A stretch of DNA of 64,000 nt from Mikania micrantha (taxonomy: Eukaryota; Streptophyta; Magnoliopsida; Asterales; Asteraceae), in NCBI GenBank assembly GCA_009363875.1, contig CM018697.1:48377484-48441483 (forward strand). Direction: 5' to 3'. This document shows, piece by piece, positions 21,480 through 31,803 of this stretch. Under the pieces are notes generated by a model that saw only the letters and a program-made list of their open reading frames with translations, was not told where the DNA came from and ran no database searches. Position 1 is the stretch's first letter; every line of letters starts with the position of its first letter. Both the position numbers and the translations under genes were made by a program.

Positions 21480-22774
21480 TTCTTAATCGCTTCAATCTTC
21501 GCTGGATCAACATGTATGCCCTTTTCGTTGACTATATGACCCAGAAATTGTACTTCTCGCATCCAGAAATCACATTTCGAGAACTTAGCGTACAATTGTT
21601 CTTGTTTCAATAGCTCTAGCAGTAATCGAAAATGTTCAGCGTGTTCCTCCTCAGACTGTGAATAGATGAAAATGTCATCGATGAAAACAATGACAAACTT
21701 ATCAAGATAAGGTTTACAAACACGATTCATGAGATCCATGAATACAGCTGGAGTGTTTGTCAACCCGAATGGCATGACCAAGAACTCATAATGGCCATAG
21801 CGTGTCCTGAATGCTGTCTTTGGAATATCCTCCTCCTGGACTCTAAGTTGATGATAACCAGACCTGAGATCATTCTTCGAGTAGTAACTCGAACCTTGCA
21901 ACTGATCTAACAGATCGTCAATCCTGGGTAACAGATATCGGTTCTTGATAGTAACCTTGTTCAATTCTCGGTAATCGATACACACACGGAAAGTTCCGTC
22001 CTTCTTCTTTACAAACAATACTGGAGCTCCCCACGGTGAAAAACTAGGTCGTATGAAACCCTTATCCAACAATTCTTGCAATTGTGTGGATAACTCTTGC
22101 ATCTCTGACGGTGCAAGTTGATAAGGCGCCCTAGCTATCGGTGCTGCATCTGGTGTAAGGTCGATTCGGAATTCCACCTGTCTGATAGGCGGTAATCCCG
22201 GCAAGTCTTCTGAAAATACCTCCGGAATTTCACAAATTACAGGTATATCCTCAAGCTTCTTCTCAGCTACCGGCTTTTCAGTTATAAGTGCTATAACTGC
22301 CGTATGACCTTGCCGCAGACATTTGTGTGCTTTCATACAAGATATGAGACGCAGTGGCGTACTGCTCTTCTCGCCTTGTACATACAATGTCTCTCCCTGC
22401 GGAAGAGGTATACGAACAATCTTTTCATGGCATACGATTTCAGCCTGGTTTTTGAACAACCAGTCCATGCCAATGACTACATCAAAATTGCCTAAAGTGG
22501 TAAGCATAAAGTCAATGTCATGTGTTTGACCCATCAAGTCAAGAACACATCCTTTAGGAATATGATTTACAACAACTAACTTATCATTAGCTAGTTCTAT
22601 AGTGTATGGGTCTTCTAAAGCAGTAGGACTAATACTTAACAATTCACAAGATTTGCTAGATACAAAACCCCGATCTGCACCGGTGTTAAATAGCATAGAG
22701 GCAGAGTGATAATTCAAGAGAAACGTACCCGTAACGAAGTTGGGATCTTCCCATGCATGACGTTCTCCAATCAC
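21368..22774 (-). pseudogene. Protease and RT of B
   Basis: Open segment of 468 codons without a proper ATG start (first codon GTG), one base out of frame with gag, which stops at 22771-22773. Retroviral-type protease: the active-site motif reads FNTGAD where N has FDTGAD, so the catalytic Asp is Asn. RT follows with IDYRELNK, LRSGYHQL and FIDDIFIYS, so its metal-binding Asp pair is intact. Near 21460 one indel throws the frame off within a segment that relatives read as TPTEVRQFLGLAG. The gag-pol shift could be programmed, but N reads through in one frame, so mutation is simpler. Confidence 0.88.
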
Positions 22775-23907
22775 AACAGTTCTGTTCTAGCAACATTTGT
22801 GTTGTTGTTGTTGTTTCCTTTTGTAATCATGTCATTATCCCTTCTTTTCTTGAGTTGCGGGCACTCCTTCTTGAAATGTCCTGATAAGCCACACTCAAAA
22901 CATCCTTTCTGTGTGTTGCTCCGGTTGAGTGAGCTTGCCTGCAGTTCCCCTCGACAGTCTTTTGCTACGTGACCTAACTTTCTGCATCGCTGACATCGGT
23001 AGTTGTCACATCGTTTCCCAAAGTGATGGAATCCACACTTGTTGCACTTTGGGTATTTGCCATTATACCCTCCCGATGACTGTTGGTTATTGTTTGTATT
23101 GTGATGGGTCTTGTTGGATTCCTGCTTGCGGTTCTGTTGAAATAATGGCTGAGTGAAATTCTTGGCATCAATGCTATCCCATTTTCTTTTGTGGTCTCCT
23201 GCCTTAGCTGTTACTGTTCGTTTGGGTAATGTTCCCCGTTGCATCGTTTGATCAATAAATTGGTGTGCCAGTCGAACAGCTTGCTGTATGGTGGTAGGTT
23301 TTGCAGATATGATCAATTTTCGAACCTGAGATACCAGCCCTCCAATGTATCTCTTGATCCACTTGCTAGGTGGTGTTGCCCTGTGCGGTAAGAGTCTTGC
23401 TAACTGCTGGAATCGAGTAGTGTATTCCTCAATATTAGAACCTTTCATCTTGAGTTGTCTGTATTCATCCTCAAGTTCTTGCATTTCATTACAGTGACCA
23501 TACTCCTCCTGTAATAGGATTTTGAATCCGTTCCAAGTAAGGACATTGGTTGTATCCAAACCGAGTGTCTGTACGATAGAGTTCCACCATGTCAAGGCTG
23601 AACCCTCCAAAGTACCAATAGCGTATCTGACCTTGTTTTCTTCCGGACAATTGCATGTCTCAAATACCGATTCTGACTGTTCAATCCATCGAAGAAGTCC
23701 AACGGCTCCTTCCGATCCTTTGAAATTACGTGGTTTGCAGTCCAAGAATGTCTTGAACGTGCACATTTGTGGGTTTACCAGTTCCCCTGTTGGATCATGT
23801 GATCCTGTTTGGTGTGTTTGCGTATAGTTTGCGATTGCCTCGGTGATTCGAGTGTTAATAAGTGCCTCAACTTCCGTTGCGGTCATGTTAATGTTTTCTC
23901 CAGCCAT
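22771..23907 (-). CDS. gag: Gag polyprotein of B
   Basis: Intact Gag of about 378 residues from the ATG at 23907 (MAGENINMTATE). An in-frame ATG at 23967 would add 20 residues but has a poorer context. The Gag domain (about residues 60-225) has FKGSEG, WWNSIVQTLG and EYTTRFQQLARLLP. A basic linker is followed by a partial CX2C...C motif and two full CCHC knuckles (CQRCRKLGHVAKDC, CFECGLSGHFKKEC). It would assemble particles and bind RNA in the cytoplasm. The intact gag beside a broken pol fits an element that supplies its own Gag but borrows enzymes. Confidence 0.9.
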   Translation of the reverse strand: MAGENINMTATEVEALINTRITEAIANYTQTHQTGSHDPTGELVNPQMCTFKTFLDCKPRNFKGSEGAVGLLRWIEQSESVFETCNCPEENKVRYAIGTLEGSALTWWNSIVQTLGLDTTNVLTWNGFKILLQEEYGHCNEMQELEDEYRQLKMKGSNIEEYTTRFQQLARLLPHRATPPSKWIKRYIGGLVSQVRKLIISAKPTTIQQAVRLAHQFIDQTMQRGTLPKRTVTAKAGDHKRKWDSIDAKNFTQPLFQQNRKQESNKTHHNTNNNQQSSGGYNGKYPKCNKCGFHHFGKRCDNYRCQRCRKLGHVAKDCRGELQASSLNRSNTQKGCFECGLSGHFKKECPQLKKRRDNDMITKGNNNNNTNVARTELL

Positions 23908-24139
23908 GATCTTCCTATTTACAAATATACATAATGAGACTACACCCATCGCATAATCATCATTCATGCAAAATGTAACACACTATCATAGTCATTAAGG
24001 TAACAATTCTTAATCATTTATGATAAATTAGTGCTTACAATTGTTTGTCAAAGAGATACAAAACAACTAAACACAAAATCTACTTTTATGAGTACAACCC
24101 ACTCATATAAGTTTGTTAATTAGAAAGTAAATGAAATGA

Positions 24140-24844
24140 CTAGATTCCATCGTTTGGTTGATCAACGGTTGATGATGAATCTTCCAGTTCTACTGGACTA
24201 GTCACTGCACCATGCTGGTAACGCATATGCCCAGTGATGAGGGTCATGGCCTCTCCCGCCAAGTCTCTCACTATATTGGCTTCAATTGCCGCTGCACCAG
24301 CCCGTGCATTGGCTTCCTCAGCCCTTGCCTCGGCTACCGCTACACGTAACTCAGCAGTTTCTAATCGTGCAGTGAGTTCGAGGATCGTCCCTCGCATCAT
24401 CCAGATCGTTTCCACCAAATTTTCATGTTCTTCATTAGTCCTAACCAACTCCTCAGTGAGGTTATCCCACATTTGTGTCAGCCAGTTGTTATTCTCGAGC
24501 AATTCTGTGATCATTCCTGCTACTTCCCGCATGTTACGGATTTCACGCTCCATGCGTGCAACAAAAGCAGCAAATGCCTGTTCTAGCGGATATCCTAGAG
24601 CAGGTAACGTCCAAAGGCTATTAGCGGTGTTGGCAGTTGGTGGTGGTGGCACTCGTTCTTCCCACACCCAGTTGCGTATGAGATCAGGGAACCATTGCCA
24701 ATATTGGTTGTTCCCCCTTGGTTGAACAGGTGTTTCCTCCCCAAAGTGGATCGTATCATCCACTGGTTCGATCCTCCTTGTCATGATTTCTGACAATGCT
24801 ACTACTTGTCCCTCAGTGTGAGTAGGTGTAGATGATGATGCCAT
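24140..24844 (-). CDS. ORF0-like coiled-coil protein of B
   Basis: 234-residue intact ORF between the primer site and gag, same strand, start MASSSTPTHTE at 24844 in good context (ATGGC). Residues 1-70 are polar with Trp clusters (QYWQWFPDL, NWVWEERV) and a short Pro run. About 85-215 is helix-forming and rich in Ala/Glu (RLETAELRVAVAEARAEEANARAG), a probable coiled coil. The tail is acidic. No enzyme motif or membrane segment is seen. I do not recognise the family. It occupies the same place as ORF0 of E and N but shows no clear sequence match, so the two may be analogous or very distant. Expression would need translation ahead of gag or splicing. Confidence 0.7.
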   Translation of the reverse strand: MASSSTPTHTEGQVVALSEIMTRRIEPVDDTIHFGEETPVQPRGNNQYWQWFPDLIRNWVWEERVPPPPTANTANSLWTLPALGYPLEQAFAAFVARMEREIRNMREVAGMITELLENNNWLTQMWDNLTEELVRTNEEHENLVETIWMMRGTILELTARLETAELRVAVAEARAEEANARAGAAAIEANIVRDLAGEAMTLITGHMRYQHGAVTSPVELEDSSSTVDQPNDGI

Positions 24845-24958
24845 GTCTGTTACAAAATGCCATATGTAAGTGCATACAACTATCGTGTAAGCAAGAGTCT
24901 AATGTCTAACAGTTATAGTCTAAGTCTATAAATGCAAACCTAGTTCGCTATAACCAAT

Positions 24959-24971
24959 GGCTCTGATACCA
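24959..24971 (-). promoter_or_regulatory. Primer binding site of B
   Basis: Sense strand TGGTATCAGAGCC, initiator tRNA-Met type, three bases from the 5' LTR (which starts at 24975 in genome order). Confidence 0.95.
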
Positions 24972-24974
24972 ATC

Positions 24975-27900
24975 TGTCACACCCCCAATTTTCAACTAAC
25001 GGAATCACACCGTTTGGGAACGTGACAAACCAGGATCTCAGATCATTAGACATAACGAAGACCTCTATATGAATTTCAAAACATACTTTGGTCTTTAAAA
25101 CATGACATCAGAGTTTTCAAGGTTTTGCGGAAGCGTTTTAAAACCAGTAACATTTGAAAAATGTAAATTACAATACAAAATCTCAATTGTCATAATTCAA
25201 ATACTAAAATGTAAAGTCATGCATGCGACTCGATCTCCTAGTCCATGCCTGCTTTATGATGTCCTTAGCGTCCTGAGAAAACATGTAAATCAAGTGTCAA
25301 CCCAAATGGTTGGTGCATAACACAGGTTTAATCATTTCACAATGTTCAAAACAGCAGTTTGAATATCAAGTTTGTAGATAACATAATCACACATGCACAG
25401 TCATGATAGCTAGTCATATAAGCTATTTACACAAGTGGTCGACACCGAAGCTGACGAGTTGCCATGCTATAGCATGTTTTTGCCTTAACACTATTGTCTA
25501 GCACGAACAATAGCAAAATGTGTTGTTTGGTCAGTCAAACACCTGCGTAGATCCCATCTACCAAGTGAGGTTTGTCAAACCCAATAGATCTATCTTCAAC
25601 TACCACGCTTTGCACTCCGGCAAATTAAACGGTTCGAAAGAGAAGGCGTTGTAATGCTAAGTTTGCACTTAATGTAAACAGATAACTCATGCAAGTGATA
25701 TGTATCTAAAAAGAGTTTGTTGCACATGTTTTCTCCCCCAAAACAGTTAAAATAAGAAGGGGCCGTGTACGCACCTTTGTTTTTAGCAGAATGATCAAGT
25801 ATGTGTAAATTCGCGTAGAAATCCTCTACGAAGAATCTGTGATTTAAACAATAACCTATTGTTATTCGAATAATCGTTTTGTGCTTAAAATCACATACGT
25901 ATCAACATACGTATGTTAAATTTGCTAAAGTTGTGCATACGAAAGTACGCGTGCCATTGAAATCATTTAAATAAAATCACCTTTGATTTTATTTAATTAA
26001 ACGTAATTATACGCGATTTCGTGTTCGGATTAAAATATGGATTTTATCATCCTAACACGTTCGTATTCTAGTTACGGTTCCAACGCAACTTGAACGGACT
26101 TAATCGGAGTTCGTATGAGAAAGATATTTCAAAAATACTAAAATGAATTAAAAACTCAAAAACTGGTGGAACCCGGATTCGAACCCGCGACCACTCCCTC
26201 ACAACACACCCATTCTACCACTCCGGCCCGCTAGGGTATCGCACAAGGATTCCAGAATAAATTGTTTTAAGTACTCAACAAACCGGTTTCTCTTTTGATA
26301 TTATAGCCGAAGCATTCAATCCCCAATTGACCACGAATTCGAATCCTATCAAACCTAAAACAATAGGGCTTTTGTTACTAGGATTCAATCGAGTCTATCC
26401 CTAATTTTAATTCAAAAACTAAGCATCATAACTCAATGAATCTGATCTTAACATGTTCGAAATTTGAGTTCTCAAACCCGAACTCTAATCCGTTCGATTA
26501 ACTGATATTAATCTGCAAATTCCTAGGGTTTTTAATGACACCATGATTTCGAAACTATCAGTGTTCATTAATTTCATTTTCAGATTCCATTGTAGTGAAA
26601 TCCCCAACCCGTTTTCCCCTCAAGAACCCTAGAATCGAATACCACCAATTCGTATTTGCCTGATGAAATTGACATGACAGTAACCTTAGTCGAACTCCTC
26701 TGAACCTATCCATGCTGTTTAATTTGAATATCAAACTCATTTTCATGGAAACCCCCAAAACCGTTTTGTCTAAGAACCCTAGTAATCAAAGTCTATCAAT
26801 TCGTTGGTATTACTTTCAATTGATATGGGGATTTCGTTTAATAAATGTTTCCGAAGCTTCATGTATGGTTTAATTTGATTCTATAACCGTTTAACTCGAA
26901 AACCCCCAAATGTGTTTTCACTTAGAACCCTAGTAATCGGACATGTATAATTCGAAACTAGAATCAGAAATTGACTTAGAATTAATCTTAGTCGGCAGGT
27001 TTAGAAGGTTTAGGAGTGAAAACTTACTTGTTTTAGAGTCTAATTGAACGAGTTAGTCTTGAGAGTTGATGTTCGGCCCCTCCACGATCAAGTTTCTTTC
27101 CCCCAGCTTCTCAGATCAAATTGTTGTGTGAGAAGGACTCTAAAGATACCGATTAGATGGTCTGGAGTTTCAATTTCTTGATTTATAACCCAATGATGCG
27201 AATTTGATAATAATACCAAACGGTTTCGAAATGTAACCATAATGGAAGTTTAATTCTATCAATTAATGAACGAATAACGTATGGTTGTTGTTACTAATCA
27301 TAAATGTGATGATTATAACAGATTAATTTCGATTTTTACTGCCTAATGATTCGAATTCCATTTCAACTTGATAAGCCCATTCGAATTTTGACTTTTATAG
27401 TCAAAATTGATAATTAAAACATTACTTCTTATAATCAAAGTGTCTTATAACCTAATTTTATTTTATTCTAACCCTTGTACTTTGATTTCCCTTGATTTCT
27501 TGCCATAACATCATATTTCGATTACAAAGTTACACTAACAATCCCGAATTATCACTAATCGGTTAATTTGGAAAACCATTGGGCTAAATTAATCCATTTG
27601 GCTTCTCAAATACCATTGGGCCTCACTGGGCCTTCCTGGGCCTACCTTGGCTTTCCCTAGGCCTACCTTGATTTACATTGGGCCTTACTTGAATTTATAG
27701 GGCCTTATTGGGCTTCTCTTGGCTTATTGGGCCTACATTGGCTCTGTTGGGCCTACATAAACTTTGTTGGGCCTAATTGATCTTATTGAGTCTTCCTTGA
27801 CCTTACTGGATCTTCTTTGGCTTTACTGGGCCTTCATTGGTCTTGTTGGGCCTTGATTGGCCTTATTGGGCCTTGATTGTCCTTGTTGGGCCTTCACTAG

Positions 27901-28007
27901 CCTTATTGGGCCTTGATTGGCCTTATTGGGCCTTGATTGTCTTTGTTGGGCCTGTGATAGCACCAACTCCCGTTAACAAGGTTAGTGTGAAAAGTCGGAT
28001 TGTCACA
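24975..28007 (-). repeat. 5' LTR of B
   Basis: 3033 bases, nearly identical to 15762-18793. Only three one-base length differences were seen, near 25711, 25735 and 26904. Confidence 0.95.
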
Positions 28008-29201
28008 GACGTGTTGAAGTCAAAGGATGAAACTTCAAGTGATGATGTGGTGTCAACAGATGATGAGAGTGTTTATGAGGATGCCTTTGATGATTTGTCT
28101 GAAACAACTACTATCATTAGTGAAGATCATTGTCATACTATTTCAGATAAAGAGGTAAGTTCAGGTACGTTTTCTAAACTCTCATGCTTTAAATGTTTAA
28201 ATATTAAGGGAAAGTCTCCAATTTGTGCTGATAACAACATTCCTCCAATCATTGAAGATTGTACTTTTGAGGAATATGATGAGGAGACATTGTACAAATG
28301 TGGGTTGATGGATGTTCATAAGGATTATGATGATTCTCACAATAATATCTTTGATGATATGAAACCATGTGTTTCAAATTTTGCATCATCATCCAAAAAG
28401 AAAGTTTCTTTCAAAACCCCATTGGTTGAAATTAAAAAGTTTTCAAAGAATGAAAATATGAATTTTTCAAAACAAAACGGTTTTTCAAGTTCAAAACCTA
28501 AATGTCAAATTCAATCAAAATGGGTTGTGAAATCATCATGTGCATCAAACAGAGTGGAATCAAAGTGTGATACTTCAAAGTCTTGGAACAAAGACAAGAT
28601 TTCACTCAGTCCCACAAGATGTGAAAAGTTGAACTTTGAGTCTCCCACGTCAAGTGTTAAGAAGTCACATTTGACTCATATGGGTTCAACAAGTAATCAA
28701 AGATTGGTTTCTGGTTCACCAGTGGTAAATCACCAAAACCATAGGTTTGTACAAAACTATTCTCCTAGGTTTGTGGAGAGGAGAATATGTTTTGAGTGTG
28801 GAACAAGAGGGCATATCATTGCTAATTGTCCTTATCTGTGTGAGTTACAAGGACAAGTTAGTAATGCCAAGTCTTGTGTCACAGAGGTTTCAAAGTTCAT
28901 TCCTAAAAGACATAAAATACCAAATCAAAACAAGGAAGAACTTGTGAAAGCCTCAGATGAAGAAAAGTTGAAACTTTCAAAACCTTTAATGACTAATTTG
29001 GTTTTTAACAACAATGTGGTGATTCAAGATAAGTATTATCTTAAGAATGCACTTGAACAGAAACAGTTGTGGATACCAAAAACAAACAAAGTTTCAAAGG
29101 AAACTTCATTAGTTTCAACTGGAAAATGGATTAAATTTCGGTATATGGATTTTCATGGAAAACTCAAGACCTCGAAGGCTTGGGTGACTAAAGATATCTA
29201 A
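28008..29201 (+). CDS. gag: Gag of C, C-terminal part
   Basis: Continuation of the C gag to the right of B, about 397 residues. The open frame extends back into LTR sequence, but that part is not native. An acidic Ser/Thr-rich stretch (VSTDDESVYEDAFDD), a Lys/Ser-rich basic region, one CCHC knuckle (CFECGTRGHIIANC) near residue 260 and a C-terminal segment with LWIPK and SLVSTGKWIKF follow one another. It ends with a normal stop, and no protease motif follows. D has about 400 bases more in the coiled-coil region, so C carries an internal deletion at about 28190-28215. The frame differs from that of the N-terminal half. Confidence 0.78.
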   Translation, partial: DVLKSKDETSSDDVVSTDDESVYEDAFDDLSETTTIISEDHCHTISDKEVSSGTFSKLSCFKCLNIKGKSPICADNNIPPIIEDCTFEEYDEETLYKCGLMDVHKDYDDSHNNIFDDMKPCVSNFASSSKKKVSFKTPLVEIKKFSKNENMNFSKQNGFSSSKPKCQIQSKWVVKSSCASNRVESKCDTSKSWNKDKISLSPTRCEKLNFESPTSSVKKSHLTHMGSTSNQRLVSGSPVVNHQNHRFVQNYSPRFVERRICFECGTRGHIIANCPYLCELQGQVSNAKSCVTEVSKFIPKRHKIPNQNKEELVKASDEEKLKLSKPLMTNLVFNNNVVIQDKYYLKNALEQKQLWIPKTNKVSKETSLVSTGKWIKFRYMDFHGKLKTSKAWVTKDI

Positions 29202-31014
29202 TGGTTTTTGAGCATGTGCAGGAGGATTTCAAGAGGACCTATCAATTGGAGGAGAGCTCATTGATAGTGAAACTTCCTGGCATGTATTTGGTAAAATCGT
29301 TCTAATTCTTTAACTGTCATATTATTCTGGAGAACTTGACAGGTTTGGAATTACATTGTCATATTTTCTTGATGTTTTCAAGTCACATTGATCATAATGT
29401 TTTACAAAGATGGTAAATCATATCGGTTGTCAATTTTCCGGGAATTTTGATTTTTCTATATACTTATAAAATTCTAAAAAAAAAAAAACAAAAAGATTTT
29501 CATTTTTAGCATTTTAGGGGTTTAAAATTTTAAAAAAATCAAAAACAATATAAAATTAGAAAATTGAGAAATTGATCCGACCTTTGAGAAATGATTGTAC
29601 ATTGTAATATTCTGAAGTTTACTTGTATCATACAAGATCAAATACAAAGCGATCACAATGCACTTAGTATGATATGTTGGTAGGTCTTTCAATTTGTTGT
29701 GATTTCTGTAGACTAATGCCATAATCATTCTTTGTGGGACACATTACTTAGAACACAGTGTTCGATCTTTGTCCTGAGTACGTGGCCATTTGCCTCAGTG
29801 ATTGCTAATTGTATTGGTACATATATTGGTTTGATCATGTGTTTCTTTTTCAAAAGAAATTCTGAGTTCATTTTTTTCTTTTATTTTCGTTCAAAACATG
29901 GACATTTTCTGCGTATACTTACGTATCGACCTGATTGTTATGTTTTGGACATTCTGCTTTTATTTTCTTGGTTTGTTTAAAACTTGGGCATTCTATGTGT
30001 ATACGGAAGTATCAATCTGATTGCTAGGTTTTAAACTTAAATTATTTTTTGGTTCAATATCTTGGTTTCATCTGCGCATACGGAAGTATCAATCTTGTTA
30101 CCGGATTTTGAACATTTTGTAATATTTTACACTTTGTTATTTTACAAAAGATATTTTGCTTTATTTTTGCATGATCAAACTAAGTAAGAATTTGAACTTA
30201 TAATTTACAATGGCATCGTTGTTGGTTGATGTTTCACAAAGCGGGGATGTGTTCAAGTGAGTGGGGAACACAAAGTCTTGTGATTGGTTTCATTAATCGA
30301 AATTCACAACAAGTGGTAAGATTTAAAGTGGACCCATATACTGGCAATCGTCCTAGGCTTGTGCATCGACTAAATAAATCTCATTAACAATCAACAAGTA
30401 ATGCTGAGGTATGATTACAATATGATCTCATGTTTGGATCTTTCTCATCAAAAACATATTTATTTTTTTGTTAGAATACAAATTTTGTAGGATTCTAGGA
30501 TATACAATTTTGCAATTCATAGCTTTAGGGGGAGTTTATTCAAATCATTGAAAAAATTCATAAAAATTTTCTTATATTTTCTTTTAGACTATCCGATGTG
30601 ACTTACTAATTCTTTGTAAGTACTATAATTGATTTACTGTTAATAAGTGACAAAGAGAAATTGGAATTGTGATGAGGCATCTAGTATGATCACATGTGAA
30701 GCTAAAGATTTAGTTTTGATTATGTATCAACTGATGCAGGTGATAAGGGTGATGAAGATCTGTGTGTTGAAGATATCACTGCAGTCCTCAGCAGGTGAAT
30801 CTTGAAAAAGAAAGACATAAGATGGAGAGAGAGAGAATGAGATTAAGATTGAGAGGGTGAAGTAGAAACAAAGAGACTGATGTATTTTCTGTGTGAAAAT
30901 ATAACAGCTACAACTGAAGGGAAGTATGTTGATAGCAAGGTTGTAGGGGAGTATGTTGATGCATATATGTTCCCCGATACACAAAATGTTTGAGCATATA
31001 CAACAGCAAGGTTC
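29202..31014 (+). other. Non-coding 3' region of C
   Basis: No coding sequence. At 29910-30115 are three related units of about 75 bases containing (T/C)ATAC..ACGTAT or TACGGAAGTATCAATCT followed by GTT(A/T)...TTTT(G/A)(G/A)AC. They are conserved in D (about 900-1130). The rest is AT-rich with T- and A-runs. Confidence 0.7.
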
Positions 31015-31025
31015 AAGGGGGAGTA
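31015..31025 (+). promoter_or_regulatory. Polypurine tract of C
   Basis: AAGGGGGAGTA directly before the 3' LTR at 31026; this would prime plus-strand DNA synthesis. Confidence 0.88.
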
Positions 31026-31628
31026 TGTTAGTGCACTTTCTGTGTGAAGCTGCATTTAATGTGAACCTAGCTTGTTGTATATGAACTTGTCGTTTGTTGT
31101 ATATGATTAGAAGATCAAAAGACAAAAGGTTCGGCTAAGGTTTGGTTAAGGTTCGACGAACCTATGTTTATGTTGTTGTATAGGTTTGTCTAACGAACCA
31201 ATTGGTTCGGCTGGCGAACCTTGTCTGGCGAACCTAATGGTTCATAGGTTCGGCTATGGAGGTTCGTGAGAGGTTCGATGCTTACATGTTTTATAGGTTT
31301 GGGAGGCAAACCTTTTGGCAAACCTTTTGAAACATATATATAAAGGAAAGGTGGTGGACTTGGAATAAGTAGAAAGAGCTCACAATTCATGCACAAAAAG
31401 TCAAATTCTCTCTCAAGCTCAAGATCAAGACTCTCTTCATCTTTGTTTCTTTTGATCATTCAAGTGTTGTATATTCACGTTTATTGTTTGTAAACACTTG
31501 GATATCAATGAAGAATTCAGATTTGTGATCTATTACATTGTCATTGTTGATTCAAATCTAGTTATAAACGGATTCCGCACGTTTATGATCGAATCGTAGA
31601 ATTTCGTGATCGATTCTTCAAACCTACA
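31026..31628 (+). repeat. 3' LTR of C
   Basis: 603 bases with no difference seen from 13341-13943. TATA box at 31335-31344. Confidence 0.95.
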
Positions 31629-31633
31629 ACGTA

Positions 31634-31740
31634 CTCGCATACCAATCGTTAAAGTGCGATGGAACTCGCAACGTGGACCCGAATATACATGGGAACGTGA
31701 AGATCAAATGAAATCAAAGTACCCACATCTATTCTCATAA
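31634..31740 (+). pseudogene. Chromodomain end of E pol, cut off by C
   Basis: Resumes the pol frame of E after the second copy of target acgta: RIPIVKVRWNSQRGPEYTWERED and a YPHLF end with a stop at 31738-31740. It shows that C landed within the chromodomain codons, just before the core beta-strand. Confidence 0.92.
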
Positions 31741-31767
31741 ATGATTGTCATAATGTAACTCTTCACT

Positions 31768-31803
31768 AAATTTCGGGACGAAATTTCTCTAATAGGAGGA
31801 GAC
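31768..31803 (+). promoter_or_regulatory. Palindrome and polypurine tract of E
   Basis: AAATTTCG-GGA-CGAAATTT at 31768-31786 is followed by the tract AATAGGAGGAGAC ending at 31803. The same pair occurs in N (58976-58994) and, with changes, in B, G and L. Confidence 0.88.

Larger units (their letters stand above)
15762..28007 (-). mobile_element. Element B: Ty3/Gypsy Tekay retrotransposon with 3-kb LTRs
   Basis: Minus-strand element with LTRs of 3032 bases (15762-18793) and 3033 bases (24975-28007), both TG...CA, and target duplication gacgt at 15757-15761 and 28008-28012. By eye the LTRs differ only by three one-base length changes in homopolymer or short-repeat runs, so insertion is very recent. 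From right to left: LTR, primer site, ORF0-like gene, gag, pol, chromodomain, duplicated polypurine tract, LTR. Pol has an active-site change in protease, a frameshift, an integrase stop and a zinc-site change, so B cannot supply its own enzymes. Confidence 0.96.
13341..31628 (+). mobile_element. Element C: Gag-only (TR-GAG-like) LTR retrotransposon
   Basis: Bounded by two 603-base LTRs (13341-13943, 31026-31628) in which I see no difference, with target duplication acgta at 13336-13340 and 31629-31633. Without nested B its length is about 6.04 kb. It has a perfect initiator tRNA-Met primer site and a polypurine tract, but the only protein is a Gag-like frame with one zinc knuckle; no protease, RT or integrase is seen. 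This matches the known class of terminal-repeat retrotransposons with a GAG domain. The Gag looks Copia-like (UBN2-type head), but superfamily is uncertain without pol. It must have been copied with enzymes supplied by another element. Confidence 0.93.

Noticed and set aside
24234..24725. 163-codon plus-strand frame opposite ORF0 of B
   Set aside because: Shadow of the minus-strand ORF; composition follows the codons of the real gene and there is no domain.
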